From Pseudomonadota bacterium (GTDB lineage: Bacteria; Pseudomonadota; Alphaproteobacteria; Caulobacterales; Caulobacteraceae): 26,571 bases of DNA. A model generated the notes under the pieces. That model was not told where the DNA came from. It saw only the letters and a program-made list of their open reading frames with translations, and did no database searches. A program made the position numbers and the translations under genes. The stretch is from the NCBI GenBank assembly GCA_023428785.1, contig JAEYWU010000075.1:1-26571 (forward strand), read 5' to 3'. Shown here one piece after another: positions 1 through 6,647 of the stretch (position 1 is its first letter; each line of letters starts with the position of its first letter).

Positions 1-3
1 GTA

Positions 4-28
4 AGGGGCCGCGGGAACCGCGGCCCCT
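4..28 (-). terminator. GC-rich hairpin, likely terminator
   Basis: An 11-bp perfect inverted repeat (4-14 with 18-28) encloses a 3-nt loop. It lies 11 nt beyond the TGA stop of the minus-strand secreted-protein gene, where a terminator is expected. The window ends at base 1, so a following U tract on the minus strand cannot be seen beyond TAC. It could equally serve a convergent gene outside the window. Confidence 0.55.
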
Positions 29-39
29 GCCATTCTAAG

Positions 40-540
40 TCAGTGTGCGTGATCTTCGGACGTCCCCATGAGGTCGCCGCCGGTCATCACTTCCGAGATG
101 TAAAGACCCGCCGGAACGATGGTCGGACCGTCATAGGATCCGACCCAGATATCGTACTGGCCGCTGGGCGGCGATTCGATGAAGACCGCCGGATCAAGGC
201 CGTCGTAGTCGTCGTTGCAGTGCCAGTTGCCGGAGGCATCGTTGATCACCAGGGTCGTATCAGCGTCCGACACCACGGAGATGATCAGCGGATAGCTGTC
301 GCCAGCCTCGTAGTTGACCCGGAAATCGGGGGCGTCTGCGATGTAGCCCACACAGGCCCCGCCCAGGGATTCAGCGTTGAGGTCCCCGCCGGCCAGCAGC
401 GGAATGACGGCCGGGTCCGGGAGATAGCCGGTAACCAGATTGAGCGAGCCGAAGGTCGGCTCCAGGCTGTAGTCCTGCGCGAAAGCCGGGGCAGTGGTGA
501 GGGTCAGCGCGGCGGCGCCGGCGAGAAGGGTGCGGATCAT
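40..540 (-). CDS. secreted hypothetical protein with a PPC-like beta-sandwich
   Basis: A 166-aa protein. Residues 1-21 form a clear Sec signal peptide (Arg near the N-terminus, Ala/Leu core, AFA before Gln), so the mature protein is periplasmic or secreted. The mature part is acidic, with many Asp, Gly, Tyr and Pro residues and two cysteines (GACVGY and WHCNDD) that could form one disulfide. The strand pattern around the motifs SYPLIISVVSD, TLVINDASGNWHCNDDYD and GQYDIWVGSYD resembles the bacterial pre-peptidase C-terminal (PPC) type beta-sandwich, often annotated in Caulobacterales without known function. An AGAGGA Shine-Dalgarno sits just upstream of the ATG. It is transcribed away from holC. 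The function is not known; the PPC resemblance is inference from motif spacing. Confidence 0.85.
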   Translation of the reverse strand: MIRTLLAGAAALTLTTAPAFAQDYSLEPTFGSLNLVTGYLPDPAVIPLLAGGDLNAESLGGACVGYIADAPDFRVNYEAGDSYPLIISVVSDADTTLVINDASGNWHCNDDYDGLDPAVFIESPPSGQYDIWVGSYDGPTIVPAGLYISEVMTGGDLMGTSEDHAH

Positions 541-599
541 TGAGTCCTCTGTTGGCTTGAGCCGTGTGAGACGTCGCGTTCAGGCCAGACCAATGCCGC

Positions 600-613
600 A
601 TCACTCGCGTGAT
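600..613. promoter_or_regulatory. dyad ATCAC-N4-GTGAT, possible operator
   Basis: A 5-bp inverted repeat with a 4-nt centre lies in the 140-bp gap between the divergent secreted-protein gene and holC. Its position would suit a shared operator for both directions. No regulator is identified and a repeat of this size can occur by chance. Nothing else convincing was seen in this gap. Confidence 0.2.
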
Positions 614-680
614 CATCCCCGAACCCGGCCGAGGAAGGATGCGCACGGCCCAGCTTCGGGGTAAAGCTTGGGAGGGGCCA

Positions 681-1166
681 ATGTCAGGTATCGAAGGAAC
701 CAAGGTGTCCGATAGCCAGTGCGAGGTCTGGTTCTACCATCTGGAGCGGTCCAGCCTGGATCAGGTGCTGCCTGAACTGCTGGAGAAGACGCTCGGCCGC
801 GGCTGGCGCGCGCTGGTCCGGGTGCGTGATGGGTCGTTGATGGCGGGCCTGGACGAGCGTCTCTGGACCTGGCGCGCCGACTCGTTCCTGCCCCACGCCG
901 CCGCAGGCGGAGAGGCGGATGCCCAGCAACCGATCCTTCTGACGCAAGGCGTCGGGAACCCCAACGGCGCGCAGGCGCTGTTCGTGGTCGACGGGGCGGA
1001 GACAGGAGACCTCTCGGGCTACGAGCGGTGTCTGGTTCTCTTCGATGGCCGTGACGAAGCGGCGGTCGCTGAGGCGCGAGAGCGCTGGAAACAGGTCAAG
1101 GCCACCGGCGCCCCGGCGTCCTACTGGCGGCAGAACGAGGAGGGCGCATGGTCGCGCGCGGCATGA
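681..1166 (+). CDS. holC: DNA polymerase III subunit chi
   Basis: A 161-aa protein matching the HolC family in length and layout. The chi subunit links the clamp-loader complex, through psi, to single-strand binding protein during replication. Recognisable segments are the N-terminal CEVWFYHLERSSLDQVLPEL strand-helix, the KTLGRGWRALVR segment, LDERLWTWRADSFLPH (the WTW...FLPH block is the family hallmark) and the DGRDEAAVAEARERWK segment near the C-terminus. The ATG at 681 is preceded by a GGGAGGGG Shine-Dalgarno, and the in-frame ATG at 649 has none. In many proteobacteria holC follows pepA; here it does not, and instead leads into three small lipoprotein genes, the first overlapping its stop. 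Confidence 0.92.
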   Translation: MSGIEGTKVSDSQCEVWFYHLERSSLDQVLPELLEKTLGRGWRALVRVRDGSLMAGLDERLWTWRADSFLPHAAAGGEADAQQPILLTQGVGNPNGAQALFVVDGAETGDLSGYERCLVLFDGRDEAAVAEARERWKQVKATGAPASYWRQNEEGAWSRAA

Positions 1167-1474
1167 TCCGGATTTCGGCCATGGGGCTGTCTGTCCTGGC
1201 GCTGACAGCCTGCGGAGGCTCAACCGTCGTGCCGCCCCGGACGCCGACTCCGTCCGCGCCGCTGCCGGTTGTGAGACCGATCGACCAGTGCGGCGCGGCG
1301 TCCCTGCAGTCACTCATCGGGCAACCTCGCACCGAGATACCCGTTCCGGTGGATGTCACAAGCCGACGTGTGACCTGCACGGAGTGCCCCCTGACCGAGG
1401 ACTATTCCGCCAGCCGGCTGAACATCCTCTTCAATCGGGATACGGGACTGGTCGAGCGGGTCTACTGCGGCTGA
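1148..1474 (+). CDS. I78-type peptidase inhibitor lipoprotein, copy 1
   Basis: A 108-aa lipoprotein. The N-terminal hydrophobic stretch ends in a lipobox LTAC with the lipidated Cys at 22, followed by a Pro/Thr-rich linker. The C-terminal 63 residues match the I78 inhibitor pattern: Cys-x-Ala near the start, SLIGQ, then T-x-DY, RLNI, an acidic turn and a closing Val-x-Cys-Gly. Where typical members have an Arg-Pro-Gly loop before TmDY, this protein has CTECP, giving four cysteines in the domain. The ATG at 1148 has AGGAGG 4 nt upstream and overlaps holC; ATG 1163, overlapping the holC stop as ATGA, is an alternative start that also yields a complete signal peptide. The family assignment is from pattern recognition; inhibitory activity is inferred. 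Confidence 0.82.
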   Translation: MVARGMIRISAMGLSVLALTACGGSTVVPPRTPTPSAPLPVVRPIDQCGAASLQSLIGQPRTEIPVPVDVTSRRVTCTECPLTEDYSASRLNILFNRDTGLVERVYCG

Positions 1475-1493
1475 GCCAAAGGAGGATCTGGCC

Positions 1494-1787
1494 ATGAGAC
1501 TCGTTCTGCTTGCCGCTGTCATCGCCGTCGGGGCCTGCGCACCCTATCCGCCTTCGCCGCCGTACCCGCCTGGCCCGCCCGTTCCACCGTCGGAGAACCA
1601 GTGCCGAGCGTCGGACTATCAGTATCTGGTCGGCCAGCACCGGTCCCGGATTCCTGCGCAGCCACCGGGCGCCAATTGGCGCGTCACCTGCACGACCTGC
1701 CCGGTGACGATGGACTACAACCCCAACCGCCTGAATATCCTCTACGATGAGCGCTCAGGCGTCGTGCGAGAGGTGAGCTGCGGATGA
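1494..1787 (+). CDS. I78-type peptidase inhibitor lipoprotein, copy 2
   Basis: A 97-aa paralogue of the preceding gene, 19 nt downstream with a strong AAAGGAGG Shine-Dalgarno. The lipobox VGAC places the lipid Cys at 15. A proline-rich linker (alternating Pro with Tyr, Ser, Gly and Val) then tethers the domain to the membrane. The I78-like domain contains NQC at its start, YLVGQ, CTTCP, TMDYNPNRLNILYDE and a terminal VSCG. This copy keeps the canonical TMDY and RLNI motifs best, so it anchors the family call for the trio. It probably acts in the periplasm on the membrane face, against an exogenous or self protease. The target is unknown. Confidence 0.83.
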   Translation: MRLVLLAAVIAVGACAPYPPSPPYPPGPPVPPSENQCRASDYQYLVGQHRSRIPAQPPGANWRVTCTTCPVTMDYNPNRLNILYDERSGVVREVSCG

Positions 1788-2065
1788 TCAAGCAAATCAT
1801 GCTGGCCGGGGCGCTCGGCCTGGCCGCCTGCGCCGGGCCCATGGCCGGTGAGCCGGACGCGCCCGGCAGGACCGCTTGGCAATGCGACGCCGCCGGCGCC
1901 CAGTCCCTGATCGGCAGCCACCGGGGCGCGGTGACCTTCCCAGTCGACGCCAATGTTCGCTTCGTCTGCAGCGAATGCGCGATGACCCAGGACTACCGGC
2001 CCGATCGCCTGACCATCATCTACGACGAGGATACGGGCGTGATCGAACAGGTTCGCTGCGTCTAG
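1784..2065 (+). CDS. I78-type peptidase inhibitor lipoprotein, copy 3
   Basis: A 93-aa third paralogue whose ATG overlaps the TGA of copy 2 (ATGA), implying translational coupling. The lipobox LAAC gives the lipid Cys at 16. The linker is short and less proline-rich. Domain motifs are WQCDAAGAQSLIG, CSECAMTQDYRPDRLTI and a final VRCV, in which the usual Cys-Gly ending is changed to Cys-Val. Four domain cysteines are at the same positions as in copies 1 and 2, indicating tandem duplication of a CxxC-bearing ancestor. Its TAG stop shares the palindrome CTAG at 2062-2065 with the stop of the convergent ABC-F gene. Confidence 0.82.
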   Translation: MIKQIMLAGALGLAACAGPMAGEPDAPGRTAWQCDAAGAQSLIGSHRGAVTFPVDANVRFVCSECAMTQDYRPDRLTIIYDEDTGVIEQVRCV

Positions 2066-3939
2066 GCTTCGGCAAGGGCCTCCTCGGCCTGCATCCAGGC
2101 GGCCTCGGCTTCGTCGAGGTCGGCCTGGGCCTTGGCGCGTGAGCGGCTGAGGTCGGCCAGGGCTCCGGGATTGTTCACCGCCGCATTGGCCAGGTCGTCG
2201 TCAATCCGGGCCAGCTGAGCCGTGAGAGCGGTCATCTTCTCCTCGGCCTTCTTCGCGGCGAAGCGGAGGGTCGAGGGCGAGGGGCCGTCCTTCTTCGCGG
2301 GCCTGGCCGGAGCGGGCGCCGCAACCGGTTCGGGCGCGGCTTCCGCGACCTGACGCGGCTTGGCGCCCGCGGACTTGGCGCGATCGATGACGAACTTGGC
2401 GTAGTCGTCCATGTCTCCGTCGAAGGGCTTCACGGTGCCATCGGAGGCCAGCCAGAGTCGGTCGGCGACCAGTTCCATCAGCGAGCGATCGTGGGTGATC
2501 AGGATGACCGCGCCACGGTACTCGTTCAGGGCGTCTAGCAGGGCCCGGCGGCTGTCGATGTCGAGGTGGTTGGTCGGCTCGTCGAGGATGATGACGTGCG
2601 GCGCCTCCATGGCCACCAGGTTCAGCAGCAGGCGAGCGCGTTCGCCGCCGGAGAGGCTCTCGACCTTAGTTTCCTGCTTCTCGAAGGGCAGGCCGAACTG
2701 GGCCAAGCGTGAGCGGCGGCTGTTCTCGGAGGCGTCCGGCATGGCGCGGCGGATGATTTCGAGCGAGGTGTCGTCGGGATCGAGCGCCTCGATCTGGTGC
2801 TGGTGGAACCAGCCGACCTTCATCTTGCCCGAGTGGATGTACTCGCCCTTTTCCGGCTTGAGGGCGTCGGCGATCATCTTGGCGAAGGTCGACTTGCCGG
2901 CGCCGTTGACGCCGAGCAGGCCGATGCGGTCGTCCTCGTCCATACGCAGGTTGAGATTTCGCAGGATGGGCTTGCCGGGCTCGTAGCCGACGTCGGCCTT
3001 TTCCAGTCGGATGAGCGGCGGGGCGATCGGGCGCTCTGGAGATGGCAGGACGAAGGGCGCGACCCGTTCTTCAGGCGGCAGGGTGACCGGCTGCATCTTG
3101 GCCAGGCGCTTGACGCGGGACTGGGCCTGGGCGGCCTTGGAGGCCTTGGCCTTGAAGCGGTCCACAAAGGACTGGAGGTGCGCCCGTTCAGCCTCCTGCT
3201 TCGCCTGGGTGGCTTCGAGGAGCCGGAGCTTCTCGGCGCGGCGGCGTTCGAAGTCGTCGTAGCCGCCCGTGTAGAGCTCCAGCCGGCGGTTCGCCATGTG
3301 CAGGATGTGGGTGCAGCTGTTGTTCAACAGTTCCCGGTCGTGGCTGATGATCAGGGCGGTGTGCGGATAGCGCTTGAGCCGCGCTTCGAGCCACAGGGCG
3401 CCTTCCAGGTCGAGGTAGTTGGTCGGTTCGTCGAGGAGCAGGATATCAGGCTCGGCGAACAGGGCGGCCGCGAGGGCCACGCGCATACGCCAGCCGCCGG
3501 AGAACTCGGCCATCGGGCGATCAAGGTCGGCCTGTGAGAAGCCAAGACCCGCGAGGATTTCCGAAGCACGAGCAGGCGCGCTTTCGGCGTCGATGGCGAT
3601 CAGCCGCTCCCAGATTTCGCCCATCTCTTCCGGCTCGGCTGTGTCGAGGCGGCTCATTAGCTGATGGCGTTCCTCGTCGGCCATCAGGATGGTGTTGAGC
3701 AGGGTGATCGGCGTGGCCGGGTGTTCCTGATCGACCGAACCGATCTTGGCCTGTTTGGGCAGGGTGATCTCGTCGCCGCCCGCGGCCAGCTCGCCGAGGA
3801 TCAGCTTGAAGAGGGTCGACTTGCCCACGCCGTTGCGGCCCACCAGGCCCACCTTGGAGCCGGGCGGCAGGCTGACGGAGGCCTTCTCGAGGAAGGGCCG
3901 CCCCCAGGCGGAAAAGGTAAGATCCTTGATCTGAAGCAT
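2062..3939 (-). CDS. ABC-F family ATPase, Uup/YheS-like
   Basis: A 625-aa soluble protein with two ABC cassettes and no membrane segment, as in ABC-F translation factors that act at the ribosomal E site. Cassette 1 has Walker A GRNGVGKST (34-42), signature FSGGW (146-150) and LDEPTN (about 169-174). Cassette 2 has GVNGAGKST (343-351), LSGGE (429-433) and LDEPTN (about 452-457). Between them lies a basic helical linker (about 230-300), the segment that contacts tRNA in the family. After an Ala/Pro-rich spacer comes a C-terminal coiled-coil region (about 545-625) typical of Uup and YheS. The ATG at 3939 (MLQIKDL) is preferred; a GTG two codons upstream is possible. It is divergent from ndk and ends on a stop shared with the third I78 gene. 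Uup, YheS and EttA cannot be separated safely by eye. Confidence 0.93.
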   Translation of the reverse strand: MLQIKDLTFSAWGRPFLEKASVSLPPGSKVGLVGRNGVGKSTLFKLILGELAAGGDEITLPKQAKIGSVDQEHPATPITLLNTILMADEERHQLMSRLDTAEPEEMGEIWERLIAIDAESAPARASEILAGLGFSQADLDRPMAEFSGGWRMRVALAAALFAEPDILLLDEPTNYLDLEGALWLEARLKRYPHTALIISHDRELLNNSCTHILHMANRRLELYTGGYDDFERRRAEKLRLLEATQAKQEAERAHLQSFVDRFKAKASKAAQAQSRVKRLAKMQPVTLPPEERVAPFVLPSPERPIAPPLIRLEKADVGYEPGKPILRNLNLRMDEDDRIGLLGVNGAGKSTFAKMIADALKPEKGEYIHSGKMKVGWFHQHQIEALDPDDTSLEIIRRAMPDASENSRRSRLAQFGLPFEKQETKVESLSGGERARLLLNLVAMEAPHVIILDEPTNHLDIDSRRALLDALNEYRGAVILITHDRSLMELVADRLWLASDGTVKPFDGDMDDYAKFVIDRAKSAGAKPRQVAEAAPEPVAAPAPARPAKKDGPSPSTLRFAAKKAEEKMTALTAQLARIDDDLANAAVNNPGALADLSRSRAKAQADLDEAEAAWMQAEEALAEA

Positions 3940-3955
3940 TGTCACACGGGGACGG

Positions 3956-3984
3956 TTGGAAAGCGGGGAGGGCGCCGCTATAAG
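3956..3984 (+). promoter_or_regulatory. predicted housekeeping promoter of ndk
   Basis: TTGGAAA (3956-3962) is followed after 14 nt by GCTATAAG (3977-3984). This resembles the Caulobacter sigma-73 promoter layout (TTGACGS, 10-14 nt, GCTANAWC). The predicted start near 3990 gives a leader of about 30 nt. The -35 match is partial and the -10 match is good. Confidence 0.5.
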
Positions 3985-4022
3985 CCCGCGACCTTCAAAC
4001 CCCCAAACAAGAAGTCACTCCC

Positions 4023-4442
4023 ATGACCGAACGCACCTTCTCGATCATCAAGCCCGACGCGACTCGTCGCAACCTGACCGGCAAGGTCAACGCCGTGATC
4101 GAAGACGCCGGCCTGCGCATCGTCGCCCAGCGCCGCATCCAGATGACCGAGGCCCAGGCCAAGAAGTTCTACGAAGTCCACGCCGAACGCCCGTTCTACG
4201 GCGAACTGGTCGAGTTCATGACCTCGGCTCCGGTCGTGGTTCAGGTTCTGGAAGGCGACAACGCCGTGGCCCGCTACCGCGAAGTCATGGGCGCCACGAA
4301 CCCGGAGAATGCCGACGAGGGCACGATCCGCAAGCTGTACGCCGTCTCGGTCGGCGAGAACTCGGTGCACGGTTCGGACTCGGCCGAGAACGCCGCGATC
4401 GAAATCGCCCAGTTCTTCACCGACGACCAGATCGTCGGCTAA
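4023..4442 (+). CDS. ndk: nucleoside diphosphate kinase
   Basis: A 139-aa protein of standard family length. It transfers the gamma phosphate of ATP to nucleoside diphosphates through a phosphohistidine, balancing NTP and dNTP pools in the cytoplasm. The N-terminus TERTFSIIKPDATRR holds the conserved Lys. NPENADEGTIRKLYA is the nucleotide-binding segment, and the active-site His is in NSVHGSDSAENA near residue 117. ATG 4023 is the only sensible start; the Shine-Dalgarno is weak (GAAG). It is monocistronic, with its own predicted promoter and a strong terminator. Confidence 0.97.
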   Translation: MTERTFSIIKPDATRRNLTGKVNAVIEDAGLRIVAQRRIQMTEAQAKKFYEVHAERPFYGELVEFMTSAPVVVQVLEGDNAVARYREVMGATNPENADEGTIRKLYAVSVGENSVHGSDSAENAAIEIAQFFTDDQIVG

Positions 4443-4470
4443 GCGCCTCTTCCAGCGCTGAAAACGATCA

Positions 4471-4499
4471 GGCCTCCGGGGCGACCCGGGGGCCTTTTT
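4471..4499 (+). terminator. rho-independent terminator of ndk
   Basis: A 10-bp stem (4471-4480 with 4485-4494, one G-U pair) encloses a GCGA loop and is followed immediately by five T residues. It lies about 30 nt after the ndk stop, in the gap before the convergent membrane-protein gene. Confidence 0.85.
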
Positions 4500-4535
4500 C
4501 GTGCTGCGCGCACAAGGGCGTCTGCAGGATGCGGA

Positions 4536-4826
4536 TCACGAGCGCCAGGCTCGGTAGCGATGAATCCAGCGCTGACGACCGCCGGGGGCCGCCCCGACGC
4601 CCGGCGCGGATACGGTCCGTGCCGCCAGGGTGAAGATGTCCCGTAGCCCTGCGGCGGCGCAGAGGATCGCGCCGGCGGTCATGAGGGCGAAGGCGAACAG
4701 CAGGGCCAGGACCGGTTCGACCCGGCCGAGAAGACCGGCGGCGTCATACAGGCCGATGTCGCGGGTCACGCCGAAGAGGGCGACGGCAAGGCCCGCCACC
4801 AGAAAAACCCTGCCCCACCGCTCCAT
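4536..4826 (-). CDS. small two-helix membrane protein, unknown function
   Basis: A 96-aa hypothetical protein read from the ATG at 4826 (MERWGRVFLV). Two hydrophobic helices are visible, at about residues 6-22 and 38-60, joined by a short polar loop (TRDIGLYDAAGLLGR). A basic, Arg-rich C-terminus (GGRQRWIHRYRAWRS) probably stays cytoplasmic. The reading frame is open further upstream to 4919, but that extension carries no signal or hydrophobic features and would run through the dyad at 4841-4857, so the shorter form is preferred. Family not recognised. It stands alone between ndk and purN, convergent with ndk. Confidence 0.6.
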   Translation of the reverse strand: MERWGRVFLVAGLAVALFGVTRDIGLYDAAGLLGRVEPVLALLFAFALMTAGAILCAAAGLRDIFTLAARTVSAPGVGAAPGGRQRWIHRYRAWRS

Positions 4827-4840
4827 CTGCACCCCCGGAG

Positions 4841-4857
4841 TGTTCACTGAACGAACA
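4841..4857. promoter_or_regulatory. inverted repeat TGTTC-N7-GAACA, possible operator
   Basis: Perfect 5-bp arms (4841-4845 and 4853-4857) lie 14-31 nt upstream of the ATG of the minus-strand membrane-protein gene. An overlapping shorter dyad, GTTCA-C-TGAAC, occupies the left part. The position suits a repressor site. It is not the alphaproteobacterial LexA form, which is a direct repeat GTTC-N7-GTTC. Confidence 0.3.
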
Positions 4858-4901
4858 TTGTCGGGCGCGGGGCGGGCTGGCAAGCAGCCTCGCTGCAGCG
4901 C

Positions 4902-4926
4902 GGAAAAGCGTTGCTGCACTGCAACG
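4902..4926 (-). terminator. terminator of the purM-purN operon
   Basis: On the minus strand a 6-bp stem (4921-4926 with 4909-4914) and 6-nt loop are followed by CTTTTCC. It is 28 nt past the purN stop, correctly placed to end the operon before the downstream membrane-protein gene. Confidence 0.6.
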
Positions 4927-4953
4927 ATCGCCAGAAAGGCGACTCGTTCAGCC

Positions 4954-5541
4954 CTAGCGAGCGTCAGCGCGTCTGACGGCTTCGGCCAGGGCGAGTGGGT
5001 AAAGGGTGTGTTCGGCCCGCAGGACGCGCGCGGCGAGCCGTTCCGGCGTGTCGCCGGGGAAGACCGGAACGGGGACCTGTTCGATGATTTCGCCCGCGTC
5101 CACGGCGGCGATCACGTGATGCACCGTGCAGCCGGCCTCGGTGTCGCCGGCGTCGATGGCGCGACGATGGGTGTCGAGGCCGGGGTATTTCGGAAGAAGC
5201 GACGGATGGATGTTGAGAAGCCGGCCCTGCCAGGCCTCGACGAACCACGGGGTCAAAAGGCGCATGTATCCGGCAAGGGCGACCCATTCCACGCCGTGGG
5301 CCATCAGTTCGGCGTAGATGGCGCGCTCATGGGCCTCGCGGTCCTTGCCGAACGAGGCCTGATCGACAGCGAGGGCTTCGACGCCGAGCTCGCGGGCGCG
5401 GGCGAGGCCGGCCGCCTCAGGCTTGTTGGAGAGGACGCAGGCGACCTCATAGGGGCAGTCGGGCGCCTGGGCCGCCTCGATCAGGGCGGCCATGTTGGAG
5501 CCCGTCCCCGAAATCAGGATGCCGACGCGGGCGCGGCTCAT
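4954..5541 (-). CDS. purN: phosphoribosylglycinamide formyltransferase
   Basis: A 195-aa protein that transfers the formyl group from 10-formyl-THF to GAR in purine synthesis step 3. Visible motifs are the N-terminal VGILISGTGSNMAALI phosphate-binding loop, LAGYMRLL, the active-site block NIHPSLLPKYPG (Asn and His catalytic), and HRRAIDAGDTEAGCTVH, whose downstream DAGEII holds the third catalytic residue, Asp. The length is close to the family norm. Its ATG overlaps the purM stop as ATGA (5538-5541), so the two genes are translationally coupled. A terminator follows at 4902-4926. Confidence 0.97.
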   Translation of the reverse strand: MSRARVGILISGTGSNMAALIEAAQAPDCPYEVACVLSNKPEAAGLARARELGVEALAVDQASFGKDREAHERAIYAELMAHGVEWVALAGYMRLLTPWFVEAWQGRLLNIHPSLLPKYPGLDTHRRAIDAGDTEAGCTVHHVIAAVDAGEIIEQVPVPVFPGDTPERLAARVLRAEHTLYPLALAEAVRRADAR

Positions 5542-6563
5542 CCGGCTTGCAGGGTTCCGCAGACGAAGGCGGTCTCACCGGCCGCCTGAAGGTCGGCGAC
5601 GACCGAAGCGGCGTCTTCCTCGGCGACGTAGAGAACGAAGCCCACGCCGCAGTTGAAGGTGCGGCGCAACTCGTGGTCGGACACGCCGCCCTGTTCGCCC
5701 AGCCACTGGAACAGCGGGGGCAGGGTCCAGGCGTTCCAGTCGATCGAAGGTACGAGGCCGTCGGCCACGCCGCGCTGGGGATTTTCGATAAGACCGCCAC
5801 CGGTGATGTGGGCGCCGCCCTTGATTCGGCCGTCCTTCATGATCGGGAGGATCGACTTGATGTAGATGCGGGTCGGCTCCATCAAGGCCTGGGCCAGGGT
5901 GCGATCCCTGGCGAAGGGCGCATCGTCGCCCCAGTTCAGGCCCGACCGCTCGACGATCTTGCGGATCAGCGAATAGCCGTTGGAGTGCGGACCCGACGAG
6001 CCGACGCCGATGATGACGTCGCCGGCCTTCTGGTCGTCGAAGCGGGGCAGGACCTGACCCCGCTCGACCGCGCCGACCGAGAAGCCCGCGAGATCGTATT
6101 CGCCGTCGGCGTACATGCCCGGCATCTCGGCCGTTTCGCCGCCGACGAGGGCGCAGCCGGCGAGCTTGCAGCCCTCGGCGATGCCGGCGACCACGCGGCG
6201 GGCGGTCTCGATCTCGAGCTTGCCGGTGGCGAAATAGTCGAGGAACATCAGAGGCTCAGCGCCCTGAGCCAAGAGGTCGTTGACGCACATGGCGACCAGA
6301 TCGATGCCGACATGATCATGGCGGCCGGTCTCGATGGCGATCTTCAGCTTGGTGCCGACGCCATCGGTCGTGGTGACCAGCAGGGGGTCGGTGAAGCCGG
6401 CGGCCTTGGGGTCGAACAGAGCGCCGAAGCCGCCGAGGGAGGCCTCTGCGCCGGGGCGACGCGTCGCCTTGGCCAGCGGCTTGATGGCTTCGACCAAGGC
6501 TTCGCCGGCGTCGATATCGACGCCCGCATCGGCGTAGGTGAGGCCATTTTGGCGGTCGGTCAT
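5538..6563 (-). CDS. purM: phosphoribosylformylglycinamidine cyclo-ligase
   Basis: A 341-aa AIR synthetase, purine step 5, closing FGAM to AIR with ATP. The start at 6563 gives the typical N-terminus, with GLTYADAGVDIDAGEALVE as the classic YxDAGVDIDAG motif. Other landmarks are the TTDGVGTKLKIA block, AMCVNDLLAQGAEPLMFLDYFATG, GGETAEMPGMY, VGSSGPHSNGYSLIRK and AHITGGGLIENPQR. The frame stays open upstream to 6794, but that would overlap rnd and adds no family sequence. It is first in the purM-purN operon and divergent from rnd across an 84-bp gap. Confidence 0.97.
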   Translation of the reverse strand: MTDRQNGLTYADAGVDIDAGEALVEAIKPLAKATRRPGAEASLGGFGALFDPKAAGFTDPLLVTTTDGVGTKLKIAIETGRHDHVGIDLVAMCVNDLLAQGAEPLMFLDYFATGKLEIETARRVVAGIAEGCKLAGCALVGGETAEMPGMYADGEYDLAGFSVGAVERGQVLPRFDDQKAGDVIIGVGSSGPHSNGYSLIRKIVERSGLNWGDDAPFARDRTLAQALMEPTRIYIKSILPIMKDGRIKGGAHITGGGLIENPQRGVADGLVPSIDWNAWTLPPLFQWLGEQGGVSDHELRRTFNCGVGFVLYVAEEDAASVVADLQAAGETAFVCGTLQAG

Positions 6564-6609
6564 GGCGGGGACGAGCTCCCAGAGGCTTGAAACTGTTGCG
6601 CCGGTGCTC

Positions 6610-6640
6610 TTGCCAGAGGGCGGCGTGGCGGGGCTATAGC
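6610..6640 (+). promoter_or_regulatory. predicted promoter of rnd, leaderless arrangement
   Basis: TTGCCA (6610-6615) and GCTATAGC (6633-6640) form a sigma-73-like pair with an 18-nt spacer between hexamers. The -10 ends about 8 nt before the rnd ATG, so transcription should begin at or within a few bases of the start codon. No Shine-Dalgarno is present. GCTATAGC is itself palindromic and could in principle also serve the divergent purM direction. Confidence 0.5.
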
Positions 6641-6647
6641 TCATTTC

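Noticed and set aside
609..680. Upstream extension of holC
   Set aside because: The extra residues match nothing in the family and no ribosome-binding site precedes them, whereas ATG 681 has a strong one.
4841..4860. LexA (SOS) box
   Set aside because: The alphaproteobacterial site is a direct repeat GTTC-N7-GTTC; here the second half is inverted (GAAC).
4891..4900. 10-bp palindrome CGCTGCAGCG as a regulatory site
   Set aside because: Short GC-rich palindromes are common at this base composition and it sits beyond the purN terminator without a clear target.
4827..4919. Upstream extension of the small membrane protein to 127 aa
   Set aside because: It would place the dyad at 4841-4857 inside coding sequence and adds no hydrophobic or signal features.
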